64,000 nucleotides of DNA from the NCBI GenBank assembly GCA_036924085.1, contig JAVGWX010000002.1, positions 159,635,577 through 159,699,576 of the forward strand, written 5' to 3'. The DNA is from Ariolimax columbianus (Eukaryota; Mollusca; Gastropoda; Stylommatophora; Arionidae). Shown here one piece after another: positions 43,957 through 55,475 of the stretch. The translations under genes and the position numbers were made by a program. Each line of letters opens with the position of its first letter. Positions within the stretch are counted from its first letter, which is position 1. The notes under the pieces are model-generated. The model did not search any database. It saw only the letters and a list, made by a program, of their open reading frames with translations, and was not told the DNA's origin.

Positions 43957-46640
43957 TTTCATCTTCTTCTTCTTCGTACGCTGTCAGACGTCAACCTGTA
44001 TTTTTTCGAAAAAAGCAGCGGTCATCCTAAGGCTGTCGACACTGCTATAGAGCTTGTCTAGTGTTGCCACTGGTGATGGCCACATCTGCTTTCTCTGACC
44101 CTCGTATGTCGGGCAGTTTTGCAGCAAATGTTCAGCGGTCATTGTCCCGGTACCACATGTGCATTCGTCAGTGCCACCTATCTTCAGTTTATTGAATAGG
44201 TGGTTTCTCAGTCTATTGTGTCCTGTGCGGAGTCTGAAGACCACGACCTGCTGTCTTCTGTTCAACTGGTAATCTGCATCGTTTTTTGTGTTGCATTATG
44301 TTCTGTTTCCCTTTTTTGCAATGTATCTGGCTGTAATAAGCCTTTTGGACTCTTCGTAGGTCACACTAGGATCTGGTTGTGGTAGTCGTGCTCCTTCTTT
44401 TGCCAGTCTGTCTGCCTCCTCGTTGCCTTGGATGTTACAGTGGGATGGAACCCACTGTACCACTACTCTTTTTGGTGCGGACTGCTGGCATAGTTGATAG
44501 AGTACTGCTCTTAAATCATTAAGTTCAGTATTTTTCTGGCTTTTTAGTGCTGTGACTACGGCCAGGGCATCTGTAAACAGGACTATCTGGCTTTCATTGC
44601 TTTTGCCTGTCACAATTTCTTCTACAGCAGCCCTCAGTGCCTCTGCCTCCGCTCTGAAATTGCTTGAGTATTTTCCAGTAGCGAATGACAGTGTTATTTT
44701 TCTGCCATTTGGTAGGCTCAGGAATACCCCTGCCCCTCCGTTCTGTGTTGTGTTTGTTACAGAACCGTCGGTATATGCATGGGTCCAGTCCATGCTTGGG
44801 TAGTTCTTCGTTATGTACCTCAGGGTTATGCCTCTTCTTTATTTTTCAGTCTGGCTGTTCTTGTTTCCAATACCTGGTATATTTTCTACCACCTCTGGAA
44901 ATATATGCTGCCTCCAGGTAGGTTTGCGTACAGTAGGGATGGGCTTTGGTGCTGTTAATCTGTTCATAGGATCTTCGCTCATCTTTGCTTTGGCTATTTC
45001 TGCAAAGTTTCTCCGCTTTAGTTTCCCATTTCTAAATCTATTTAGTCTCTGATGCATTGGATGGTCTGTCATTCTTCTGAGTTTCTCTGCTTGCTGCTGG
45101 GCTCTGCAGTTTCTTCTGTCGGTCATGGATTGCAGTTTTGTAATTTTTTCAAGTTCTACAATTGGTGTTGACTTCATGCCTCCTGTTATAACTCTCATGG
45201 CTTGGTTTTGGAGTTTTCTAATTTTATCGAAGTTCGCCTTTGCTGCTGTTGTCCATGCCGCAATGCCGTACTCGAGAACTGGTCTCACTCTTCCAGTGTA
45301 CAGTTTCTTTAGTATACTTTCGTCTGCTCCCCAGCTTGTGCCAGCAAGTTTCCTCATGATTGCCATTCTTTCTCTGGTTTTCATTCGGTTTCTTTCGATC
45401 TGACTTTTCCATGTCATGCGCCGATCAAATGGGACTCCCAGCTAGTTTGGGTTGTCGTTTGGCCGCAGATATTTGCATTTAAGACTTATTTTGGTATTCT
45501 GTGGTTTGTTTGAAAGCGAAAATATCGTACATGTTGTTTTTTCCTCATTTATTTTGACCAACCATGAGTTCGCCCACTCCTCCAACGATGTTAGGGCCTG
45601 CTGCATCCGATTGCTTGCTATGGTGAGGTTTTTTTCAGAGGTCCACATAGCCAGATCGTCTGCAAACATGGAGCTGTGGACTCTTCTTGGTATATTCTCT
45701 GTGATGTTGTTTATATACACCAGGAAAAGTGTGGGTGACAGTACTCTCCCTTGGGGTACTCCCTGCTCAAGTGTCACTTTTTTGCTCATCTGCCCTTGTA
45801 CTTTAACTCTGGCTGTTCTGTTTTTGAGGTAGTGGCTGATCCATCTGTACATTTTCCCACAAACTTCACTTCTTCGTAGCTTGACTTTAAGTACCTCTTT
45901 CCACATCTTGTCAAATGCCTTCTCTAAATCCACCCAAACCGCTACTGTGTGTTTTTTCTCCTGGTAAGCATCCTCTATTTCCTGTGCTATGATAGTGATC
46001 TGGTCCTCAGTGGATCTATGCTGTCTAAAGCCTGCTTGCTGTGGAATTAGTATGTGTTTTTCTTCCAGATGCCACATCAGTCTGGTGTTTATCATACGCT
46101 CCATCAGTTTTCATACACAGCTCAGTAGACTGATGGGCCTGTATCCATTTGGATCTGTTCTATCTTTTTCTTTCTTTGGTACGGGTATACGTACATCATC
46201 TTTCCATGCCTGCGGTACAATTCCCCTTTTCCAACTTTGGTTCAGGACTGACAGTAACTTCCTCTTTGCTGTTTGGCCCAACCCCATCAGCATTTCATTT
46301 GTTACCCCATCTTTTCCGGGCGATTTCTTTTTCTTTAAAGTTCTCATGGCCTCATTTCTTTCATCCATCGTTAGTTTTGCCATCATGTGCTCCTCTGGTG
46401 CCATTTTGATGTTGTCATGGCTCTTTTGTTCTTCATTAATGTCTGTATGTCTGTCTGTAGGGACAGTATGGGGGATCAAGATGTTGAGCAGTGCATGAGC
46501 TGCAGTGGTCAGCGACACAGAGCTGACTGCTAGCGTCAGGGTCAGTGAACCAGAGCTGACTACTACAGTCAGGGTCAGTGAACCAGAGCTTACTACTACA
46601 GTCAGGGTCAGTGACCCAGATCTGACTACTAGCGTCAAGG
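43957..46640 (-). mobile_element. I/Jockey-like LINE, copy 2, nearly complete ORF2 C-terminal two-thirds
   Basis: Runs on the minus strand from about 46500-46640, where LINE sequence meets a 33-bp array, to a 3' end GACGTCTGACAGCGTACG then (AAG)n at 43963-43977. Very similar to copy 1. The endonuclease domain that should precede RT is absent, so the element is 5'-truncated. It is bracketed by repeat D on both sides. Confidence 0.85.
43984..46638 (-). pseudogene. LINE ORF2: RT, RNase H, Cys/His region; four in-frame stops
   Basis: One continuous minus frame of about 885 codons, interrupted by stops only at 46111-46113 (TGA), 45442-45444 (TAG), 44839-44841 (TAA) and 44296-44298 (TAA), with no frameshift. 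In order: KKKKSPGKDGVTNEML and NGYRPISLLS (RT fingers), VDLEKAFDKMW (motif A), QGVPQGRVLSPTLF (motif B), FADDLAMW (motif C, FADD), INEEKTTC, then RPVLEYGIAAWT, RNase H with YTDGSVT, FRAEAEAL, FTDALAVVTAL and NEEADRLAKEG, and CTCGTGTMTAEHLLQNCP. All catalytic residues I can check in RT and RNase H are present. Function by family: target-primed reverse transcription. The stops mean it is not active, but it is young. Confidence 0.88.
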
Positions 46641-46668
46641 CCAGTGAACCAGAGCTGCCACTTCGGAT
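46520..46668. repeat. 33-bp minisatellite at LINE 5' junction
   Basis: Four to five units of 33 bp, core GTCAGGGTCAGTGAACCAGA. Open in frame with the LINE on the minus strand (SGSLTLTVVVS repeats). The core matches the start of repeat X at 39062 and 47490 (CAGGGCCAGCGAACCAAAGC), so it seems to be an amplified X end. Confidence 0.85.
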
Positions 46669-46850
46669 TGAACCATCAAAACATGAATAGATGGAAGAGG
46701 ATAACCACTTCAGATTGAACCATTAAGACATGAATAGATGGAAGAGGATAACCACTTCGGATTGAACCATTAAGACATGAATAGATGGAAGAGGATAACC
46801 ACTTCAGATTGAACCATCAAAACATAGATGGAAGAGGATAACCTCTTCAG
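46665..46850. repeat. ~46-bp repeat of the start of repeat D
   Basis: Three to four units containing ACATGAATAGATGGAAGAGG and CACTTCAGATTGAACC. This is the first 50 bp of D repeated in tandem before the right D copy begins. Confidence 0.85.
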
Positions 46851-47159
46851 ATTGCACCATCCAGACATGATGCAAAGGGAGATTGAAAGGCGACCTTACA
46901 GAATGAAGACAACAATTGAGGTCTGATCTGTTCAGACTAACCAGAAAAGGTTTCTTATGTTTCTCTTCGTCTGCTAGGACTTTCTACATCTTTTGACGAT
47001 CCGGTGAGATATGTCGACTAAAGTCGTGCGCTTCTGACTGGATCAACCAACCAGAACAGGTTACCAGAGACGATGGCATACTAAGTGCCAACTCTAGTTC
47101 TATAGCCTCGGGGGTTAGGGTTGGGCTAACAACCCAAAGTCATAGAAATATAATGATAT
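46818..47159. repeat. direct repeat D, right copy
   Basis: Second copy of the ~343-bp repeat, with perhaps a dozen differences from the copy at 43614. Differs in lacking GA in ACATAGATGG and carrying small substitutions such as GGTGAGA for GCGAGA. Confidence 0.88.
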
Positions 47160-47194
47160 AAAAACTGCAATGGAAGGTAAAAACCACTAGAAAT

Positions 47195-47495
47195 ACTTAT
47201 CTTGGCTTGTCTTCGTTCGATCTCAATCTCCCGCTACCAAACCCTGAAAGGGCTTAATTAGTAGAATATAGTCCAGAGAACGGAATGCGCTGTGTCGTAG
47301 TTTACAGCTTGACTGCAATATTTGCACCCTTCGGTCTAACACATCCGACTTCAGCAAGTATTTTTAGAGTACCGGGTTAGCATTCCCTTTTCGATTCCTT
47401 CTCCTTATCCAGTCTGCCTTGGTGCAGCCTGTTATCCAGCATCACCGCGTGGAGGTGTAGAAGGGTCTTGGCAGCTCTGATTCACTGATCTGATT
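47195..47495 (-). mobile_element. dispersed repeat X, copy 3
   Basis: Reverse complement of the element at 39062-39345: begins CTTATCTTGGCTTGTCTTCG (tail) and ends CTTGGCAGCTCTGATTCACT (head). Matches along nearly the full length. Confidence 0.75.
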
Positions 47496-47559
47496 CTTCA
47501 AGGTTCATTACAAATAACTCTCGTTTCGAGGACTGACGAGAGCCAGTTAGCCACACAAA

Positions 47560-48010
47560 GCATACATGAGAGTTGGGCACATAAAGCATACATGAGAGTT
47601 GGGCACATAAAGCATACATGAGAGTTGGGCACATAAAGCATACATGAGAGTTGGGCACATAAAGCATATATGAGAGTTGGGCACATAAAGCATACATGAG
47701 AGTTGGGTACACAAAGCATACATGAGAGTCGGGCACATAAAGCATACATGAGAGTTGGGTACACAAAGCATACATGAGAGTCGGGCACATAAAGCATACA
47801 TGAGAGTTGGGTACACAAAGCATATGAGAGTTGGGTACACAAAGCATACATGAGAGTCGGGCACATAAAGCATACATGAGAGTCGAGCACATAAAGCATA
47901 CATGAGAGTTGGGCACATAAAGCATACATGAGAGTCGGGCACACAAAGCATACATGAGAGGGGCAAACATGGCATATATGAGAGGGGGGCACACAGGGCA
48001 CATATGAGAG
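47560..48010. repeat. 26-bp minisatellite
   Basis: About 16 units, core AAAGCATACATGAGAGTTGG + GCACAT. Variants GTCGGG and GTACAC alternate in pairs (47695-47880). First member of a 4.6-kb complex of related satellites. Confidence 0.92.
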
Positions 48011-48109
48011 GGGGGGGGCACACTAAGCATACACGAGAGAGGGTGGGCACATAAAGCTCACATGAGAGGGGACACACATGACATACATGAGAGCCTGAGA
48101 ATGGGGGGG

Positions 48110-48425
48110 GGGGGCACACATGGTATACATGAGAGGGGCACACAAAGTATACATGAGAGGGGCACACAAAGTATACATGAGAGGGGCACACAAAGTATAC
48201 ATGAGAGGGGCACACAAAGTATACATGAGAGGGGCACACAAAGTATACATGAGAGGGGCACACAAAGTATACATGAGAGGGGCACACAAAGTATACATGA
48301 GAGGGGCACACAAAGTATACATGAGAGGGGCACACAAAGTATACATGGGAGGGGCACACAAAGTATACATGAGAGGGGCACACAAAGGATACATGAGAGG
48401 GGCACACAAAGTATACATGAGATCC
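48110..48425. repeat. 24-bp minisatellite
   Basis: Thirteen almost identical units of GTATACATGAGAGGGGCACA + CAAA. Near-identity implies this is the youngest block of the complex. Confidence 0.93.
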
Positions 48426-49140
48426 TGAGAAAGGGGGGGGGGAAACACAGAGCATACATTAGAGGGGGCACACAGAGCATACATGAGATCCTGAGAAAGG
48501 GGGGGGGGCACACAGAGCATACATGAGATCCTGAGAAAGGGCGGGGGGGGGCCACACAGAGTATACATGAGATCCTGAGAAAGGGGGGGGGGCACACAGA
48601 GCAGACATGAGAGGGGGCACACAGAGCATACATGAGATCCTGAGAAAAGGGGGGGGGCACACAGAGCATACATCAGAGGGGGCACACAGAGCATACATGA
48701 GATCCTGAGAAAGAGGGAGGGGCACACAGAGCATACATGAGATCCTAAGAAAGGGGGGGGGGCACACAGAGCATACATGAGATCCTGAGAAAGGGGGGGC
48801 ACACAGAGCATACATGAGATCCTGAGAAAGGGGGGGGGGCATACAGAGCATACAAGAGAAGGGGCACACAAAGCATACATGAGATCCTGAGAAAGGGGGG
48901 GGGGGCACACAGACCATACATGAGATTCTCAGAAAGGTGGGGGGGGGGCACACAGAGCATACATGAGATCCGGAGAAAGGGGGGGGGGGCATACAGAGAA
49001 TACATGAGAGGGCGCACAAAGCTTATATGAGAGTCTGAGAGGGGGAGGGGTGGAGCAGACAAAGTATACATTCGAGCGTGGGGGGGGGGGGGGCAGACAC
49101 AGTATACATGAGCGTCTGAGAGGGGGGAGGGGATGGTGGA
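48426..49140. repeat. ~44-bp G-run satellite
   Basis: About 15 units with GAGATCCTGAGAAAG, a run of 7-13 G, then CACACAGAGCATACAT. The tail CACACAGAGCATACATGAGA is the 24-bp unit of the previous block, so this unit arose by adding a G run and CCTGAGAAA. Confidence 0.92.
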
Positions 49141-49144
49141 TCAG

Positions 49145-52100
49145 ACAAAGTATAGCTGTGAGCCTGAGAGGGGGCAGACAAAGCTTAACTGTGTGAGTGA
49201 GAGGGGAGAGGGCAGACAAAACATAACTATGAGAGGGGGGGGCAGACAAAACATAACTGTGTGAGTGAGAGGGGAGGGGGCAGACAAAACATAACTGTGT
49301 GAGTGAGAGGGGAGGGGGCAGACAAAGCATAACTGTGTGAGTGAGAGGGGAGGGGGCAGACAAAGCATAACTGTGTGAGTGAGAAAGGAGGGGGCAGACA
49401 AAGCATAACTGTGTGAGTGAGAGGGGAGGGGGCAGACAAAACATAACTGTGAGGTGGGGGGGGGGAGGGGGCAGACAAAACATAACTGTGTGAGTGAGAG
49501 GGGAGGGGGCAGACAAAGCATAACTGTGTGAGTGAGAGGGGAGGGGGCAGACAAAACATAACTGTGAGGTGGGGGGGGGGATGGGGCAGACAAAACATAA
49601 CTGTGAGAGTGAGAGGGGAGGGGGCAGACAAAACATAACTGTGTGAGTGAGAGGGGAGGGGGCAGACAAAACATAACTGTGAGAGGGGAGGGGCAGACAA
49701 AACATAACTGTGTGAGTGAGAGGGGAGAGAGCAGACAAAACATAACTGTGAGATGGGGGGGGGGGGGCAGACAAAGCATAACTGTGTGAGTGAGATGGGA
49801 GGGGGCAGACAAAACATAACTGTGAGAGGGGAGGGGGCAGACAAAACATAACTGTGTGAGTGAGAGGGGAGAGAGCAGACAAAACATAATTGTGAGATGG
49901 GGGGGGGGGGGGCAGATAAAGCATAACTGTAAGAGGGGAGGGGGCAGACAAAGCATAACTGTAAGAGGGGACGGGGCAGACAAAGCATAACTGTGTGAGT
50001 GAGAGGGGAGGGGACAGACAAAGCATAACTGTGTGAGTGAGAGGAAAGGGGGCAGACAAAGCATAACTGTGTGAGTGGGAGGGGAGGGGACAGAGAAAAC
50101 ATAAATGTGTGAGTGAGAGGGGAGGGGGCAGACAAAGCATAACTGTGTGAGTGAGAGGGGAGGGGACAGACCTAACATAACTGTGTGAGTGAGAGGGGAG
50201 GGGGCAGACAAAACATAACTGTGAGGTTGGGGGGGGGGGGGAACAGACAAAACATAACTGTGTGAGTGAGAGGGGAGAGAGCAGACAGAACATAACTGTG
50301 AGATAGGGGGGGGGGGGGGAACAGTCAAAGCATAACTGTGTGAGTGAGAGGGGAGGGGGCAGACAAAACATAACTGTGAGAGGGGAGGGGGCAGACAAAA
50401 CATAACTGTGTGAGTGAGAGAGGAGGGGGCAGACAAAACATAACTGTGTGAGTGAGAGGGGAGAGAGCAGACAAAACATAACTGTGAGATGGGGGGGGGG
50501 GGGGCAGACAAAGCATAACTGTAAGAGGGGAGGGGGCAGACAAAGCATAACTGTAAGAGGGGAGGGGGCAGACAAAGCATAACTGTGTGAGTGAGAGGGG
50601 AGGGGACAGACAAAGCATAACTGTGTGAGTGAGAGGGGAGGGGGCAGACAAAGCATAACTGTGTGAGTGAGAGGGGAGGGGACAGACAAAACATAACTGT
50701 GTGAGTGAGAGGGGAGGGGGCAGACAAAACATAACTGTGTGAGTGAGAGGGGAGGGGGCAGACGAAACATAACTGTGAGGTGGGGGGGGGAGGGGGCAGG
50801 CAAAACATAACTGTGTGAGTGAGAGGGGAGGGGGCAGACAAAGCATAACTGTGTGAGTGAGAGGGGAGGGGGAAGACAAAACATAACTGTGAGGTGGGGG
50901 GGGGGGGGGCAGACAAAACATAACTGTGTGAGTGAGAGGGGAGGGGGCAGACAAAATATAACTGTGTGAGTGAGAGGGGAGGGGGCAGACAAAACATAAC
51001 TGTGAGAGGGGAGGGGGCAGACAAAACTTAACTGTGTGAGTGAGAGGGGAGGGGGCAGACAAAACATAACTGTGTGAGGGAGAGGGGAGAGAGCAGACAA
51101 AACATAACTGTGAGATGGGGGGGGGGGCAGACAAAGCATAACTGTAAGAGGGGAGGGGGCAGACAAAGCATAACTGTAAGAGGGGACGGGGCAGACAAAG
51201 CATAACTGTGTGAGTGAGAGGGGAGGGGACAGACAAAGCATAACTGTGTGAGTGAGAGGGGAGGGGGCAGACAAAGCATAACTGTGTGAGTGAGAGGGGA
51301 GGGGACAGACAAAACATAACTGTGTGAGTGAGAGGGGAGGGGGCAGACAAAACATAACTGTGAGGGGGGGAGCAGACAAAACATAACTGTGAGAGGGGAG
51401 GGGGCAGACAAAACATAACTGTGTGAGTGAGAGGGGAGGGGGCAGACAAAACACAACTGTGTGAGTGAGAGGGGAGAGAGCAGACAAAACATGACTGTGA
51501 GATGGGGGGGGGGGCAGACAAAGCATAACTGTAAGAGGGGAGGGGGCAGACAAAGCATAACTGTAAGAGGGGAGGGGGCAGACAAAGCATAACTGTGTGA
51601 GTGAGAGGGGAGGGGACAGACAAAGCATAAATGTATAATGAGAGGGGAGGGGACAGACAAAACATAACTGTGTGAGTGAGAGGGGAGGGGGCAGACAAAA
51701 CATAACTGTGTGAGTGAGAGGGGAGAGAGCAGACAAAACATAACTGTGAGATGGGGGGGGGGGGGCAGACAAAGCATAACTGTAAGAGGGGAGGGGGCAG
51801 ACAAAGCATAACTGTAAGAGGGGAGGGGGCAGACAAAGCATAACTGTGTGAGTGAGAGGGGAGGGGACAGACAAAGCAGAACTGTGTGAGTGAGAGGGGA
51901 GGGGACAGACAAAACATAACTGTGTGAGTGAGAGGGGAGGGGACAGACAAAGCATAACTGTGTGAGTGAGAGGGGAGGGGGCAGACAAAACATAACTGTG
52001 AGAGGGGAGGGGGCAGACAAAACATAACTGTGAGAGGGGAGGGGGTAGACAAAACATAACTGTGAGAGGGGAGGGGGCAGACAAAACATAACTGTGAGAG

Positions 52101-52198
52101 GGGAGGGGGCAGACAAAGCATAACTGTGAGAGGGGAGGGGGCAGACAAAGCATACCTGTGAGAGGGGAGGGGGCAGACAAAGCATACCTGTGAGGTAC
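49145..52198. repeat. G-rich satellite, about 85-90 units
   Basis: Three kb of GCAGACAAARCATAACTGTG followed by TGAGTGAGAGGGGAGGG (long form, 37 bp) or AGAGGGGAGGG (short form), or AGATGGGGGGGGG. The forms recur in a fixed order, giving a higher-order repeat of several hundred bp that is seen about five times (for example starting near 49730, 50460, 51110, 51480 and 51730). The unbroken antisense frame of 1,099 codons and others overlapping it in the other two frames exist because the unit has no stop in any minus frame. Confidence 0.94.
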
Positions 52199-52199
52199 A

Positions 52200-52440
52200 G
52201 GGACTGAGCCACTGTAATTTGCTGCCAATCGTCAAACATTCACTTGATTTGCTTTTCTTTGTGACTTGTTCTCATGCCCCTTCTGTGCAAGCTAGAAGTT
52301 CTTCAAGTGTTAAGCGGCCCGTTCACTGTGACTTATTTGTTTTGGCTGTTCTGTTCAGCTCTTTACAGTTCTTCAATGAATATATCCCGTTTCTGATGAG
52401 CGGTCTGTTTGAGATACATACTGTCGATGTTGACATGCCC
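52200..52440. other. unique sequence
   Basis: Short single-copy stretch between arrays; an 83-codon plus frame has no motif. Confidence 0.35.
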
Positions 52441-52580
52441 CTTAGAGGCGATTGTTTACAGGTCTCCTAGAGGTGATTGTTGACAGGTCTCCTAGAGGTG
52501 ATTGTTTACAGGTCTCCTAGAAGTGATTGTTGACAGGTCTCCTAGAGGTGATTGTTGACATGTCTCCTAGAGGTGACTGC
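52436..52580. repeat. ~24-bp minisatellite
   Basis: Five to six units of GTCTCCTAGAGGTGATTGTT + GACAG/TACAG. Confidence 0.9.
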
Positions 52581-52582
52581 GT

Positions 52583-53095
52583 CATGACCTATAGCTGTTT
52601 CTGTCCTGGTATGGTCAGTGAGCCATGACCTATAGCTGTTTCTGTCCTAATATGGTCACTGAGCCATGACCTATAGCTGTTTCTGTCCTGGTGTGGTCAC
52701 TGAGCCATGACCTATAGCTATTTCTGTCCTCGTGTGGTCACTGAGCCATGACCTATAACTGTTTCTGTCCTCGTGTGGTCAATGAGCCATGACCTATAGA
52801 TGTTTCTGTCCTCTTGTGGTCACTGAGCCATGACCTATAACTGTTTCTGTCCTAGTGTGGTCACTGAGCCATGACCTATAACTGTTTCTGTCCTCGTGTG
52901 GTCACTGAGCCATGATCTATAGCTGTTTCTGTCCTAATATGGTCACTTAGCCATGACCTATAGCTGTTTCTGTCCTGGTGTGGTCACTGAGCCATGACCT
53001 ATAGCTGTTTCTGTCCTGGTGTGGTCACTGAGTCATGACCTATAGCTGTTTCTGTCCTAATGAGGTCACTAAATCTTTACCTATATCTGTTTTAA
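52583..53095. repeat. 41-bp minisatellite
   Basis: About 12 units, core GAGCCATGACCTATAGCTGT then TTCTGTCCT. The GTGTGG/ATATGG variation comes in adjacent runs. Confidence 0.92.
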
Positions 53096-53267
53096 TCTGT
53101 ATCGAGGAATGGTATCTGCTGTCTTCTACCCCAGCGTATAGAGATTGACCAGAGAACAAACTATGGTGTGGTATCAGCAGTATTATGCTCTGGTGTATAG
53201 GGGTAAACAAGAGAACTACTTAATAGTATATCTGCTGTCATCTGCTCTAATTTATAGTTGCAAACCA

Positions 53268-53311
53268 GAGCGAGAGAGAGAGAGAGAGAGAGAGAGGGAG
53301 AAAGAGAGAGT

Positions 53312-53376
<65 letters not shown>
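53268..53376. repeat. (GA)n microsatellite
   Basis: About 110 bp of nearly pure GA, with sporadic GGGAGAAA and GTGAGAG interruptions. Confidence 0.95.
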
Positions 53377-53559
53377 TCATAATTCCCTGTCGGCTGTCTT
53401 CTACCTGAAAGTAAATATGCAAACCAGAGAGAAAACACCATACTGTCCTATCAGATGTCTCTCTTTTGATCTGATTCCAGCGTCGTGGTCGATATTTTTA
53501 GAGGATGTTTCAAGTTGTCCTTCTATAGAACCTTCTGTAACATAAAAAAATACACTCCA

Positions 53560-53662
53560 AGCCGATGCAATAATGAAAGAATATGCTCTGTTCCCCTCCA
53601 CACACTATTCCTTGCCACCAGCCATTCTTTTGGAAATAAATTACTTACTTACTTACTAAGTC
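53560..53662 (+). mobile_element. retroposon 3' end with (TTAC)n tail
   Basis: TTTGGAAATAAATTACTTACTTACTTAC at 53629-53656 has the shape of a LINE or SINE 3' terminus: an A/T-rich end followed by a perfect short tandem tail. The body upstream is not recognisable to me. Confidence 0.4.
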
Positions 53663-54062
53663 GCTCCTCTTCTACCGTGAGGTGTAGATGTTTTCCAGAG
53701 AGAATGCCACACTGCTCTATCCGCGTCTTTTAAATAAATACATCAACATGGAAATAGCAAACCGTTCAGTCACATTCACAGCATTAAGAAAAGCTTTCAA
53801 TTTTAAAATAGAACAATTCCAGGCACGTATTCATGCCCAGAAGCAGTGTATTCATACTTTACATTTGTTGTTCATACATCTTTATTTGAACACATGTCAT
53901 TATTTGGTTACTGAACATTCTATATATTTATAGGTATTACTAAAACCACTAGGATTTTGCGGTACGTAATATTTGTAGATTTATTCGGATCATTTGTAAA
54001 AAAAAGCAGTTACTATTTTTTACTCTTTTAAGGTTCAGCTTTTTACTTTCCTTTGTAACAAG
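53663..54062. other. AT-rich sequence upstream of an RRM gene
   Basis: Probable 5' flank and UTR of the gene starting at 54063. A pyrimidine-rich TTTTTTACTCTTTTAAGGTTC-like stretch precedes the start. An 81-codon frame at 53688-53933 has no motif. No clear TATA box. Confidence 0.4.
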
Positions 54063-54095
54063 ATGGCAGCCAACATGCTGAAGACGGGCGATAAA
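54063..54095 (+). CDS. NIFK: RRM protein (NIFK/Nop15-like), probable exon 1
   Basis: ATG in AAGATGG (good Kozak context) followed by 11 codons, MAANMLKTGDK, then donor AAA|GTGGGT at 54096. Phase 0 matches the phase-0 acceptor of the RRM exon at 55476. Linking the two exons is an inference; an exon between them could exist. The intervening intron (54096-55475) is AT-rich with no recognised content. Confidence 0.5.
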
Positions 54096-55475
54096 GTGGG
54101 TGTTTAAAACATTTATAAACTGTCACTACTAAATTGAATCTTTTTACATTACTTCTTTTTTAATTAAGAGTTTCCTGAATATTATGTATGTGATCATCGT
54201 GTTATATTTTTATTATCTTGTTGTCCAACTATAAGTATAACTGTTGCCCTTTGACATTTTTTAAGTCCTAGGCTCTCCAGTACTTAGTTATTAGTACTAC
54301 TACTACTACTAGTACTATTTAGTAATAATAGTGGTGACTAGTCTAGACTAAGACTCATATTTATCAATTTTGATCATACATAGATTTGTAGATACTAAGC
54401 TGAGAGTGTAGCTGCATGTCAGACTAATGGAGTTTATTGCAGATAAATGTACACAGTACACAGCCATCCACATGGGTAGATCCGACCAATATACTGAAAT
54501 ATAAAACATAATTACATAATGATTTGATAGAACAAATTACTAGAAGAAAGGTAGAAAAGGACTTAGCGGAACCCAGGTTATAATTTAACAATTTATGGAC
54601 AATAATGATTATAATTATAGAATAAGAATATTTAGTTTCCTATAATAATGTGATAATATTAGTGTAATAAAAAAAATTATAAATAGTGATAATAATGCTG
54701 AAAATTAAATAATTAACCATGAAAAAGTCTAGAAATAAATATGATGTAGTTAAAACTCTAGGTTACGTGAGTAAGCAAGTCGAGGTAGCACAGCTATTTG
54801 ATCTATTCTTCAATGGTTTTTCAGTTTCTTTAATTTGTAGTTGCATTCGTTGGTTTGTTTTTAGGTCTATAGATAGTCTAAGCTGACTTTTTACTTATTT
54901 GTTTTTTTAATTGGTTTTTGTTTTATAACCCAAATATTATATTCCACAACATTGCATATTGTTCAAGTTCTCACGTTCTGTGCATAAAATTTCTCTTATT
55001 ACCTTTTTTGTTCTGTTTTTTTTACACTTTATAGTGCCATCGCAGCCTTGCCTCAAACATTTTTTTCATTATTCTTGTAATCCTTTGTCTCTGATGAAGG
55101 CCTATTGGCTATTGGTCGTAACTTAGGTTTTGTTTGTATTTTTATCTCAGTTCGGTATCCGACCATCCATACACTTATTTATAATTGTTTTCACTTTATT
55201 TTGTATCCACATTCTTGCCTTGTTTAGAAATTATGAATGTATTTTTGAATTTAGACTAAACTATCAAATTTTTTGTTTGTTTGCAATTAATATATAGTTT
55301 AATTAGAAAATAGACCCTCCACACACATTTTTTTCTCCAATCTGGCACATATGTATGACACTTGCTTCTAAATCGTTGCAAATTATTTTGTTTTAACCTT
55401 TTTTGGATTTGACAGCAAAATTTGTATTCATTTTTGTTTAATCTTCATTTTCCTTTGTCTTATTGTGTGAAACAG

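Noticed and set aside
48929..52228. 1,099-codon minus-strand open frame rich in Pro, Leu, Ser and Cys
   Set aside because: It lies entirely in the G-rich satellite. All three minus frames are open for 400-1,099 codons at once because the unit lacks stops, and no domain, splice site or signal is present.
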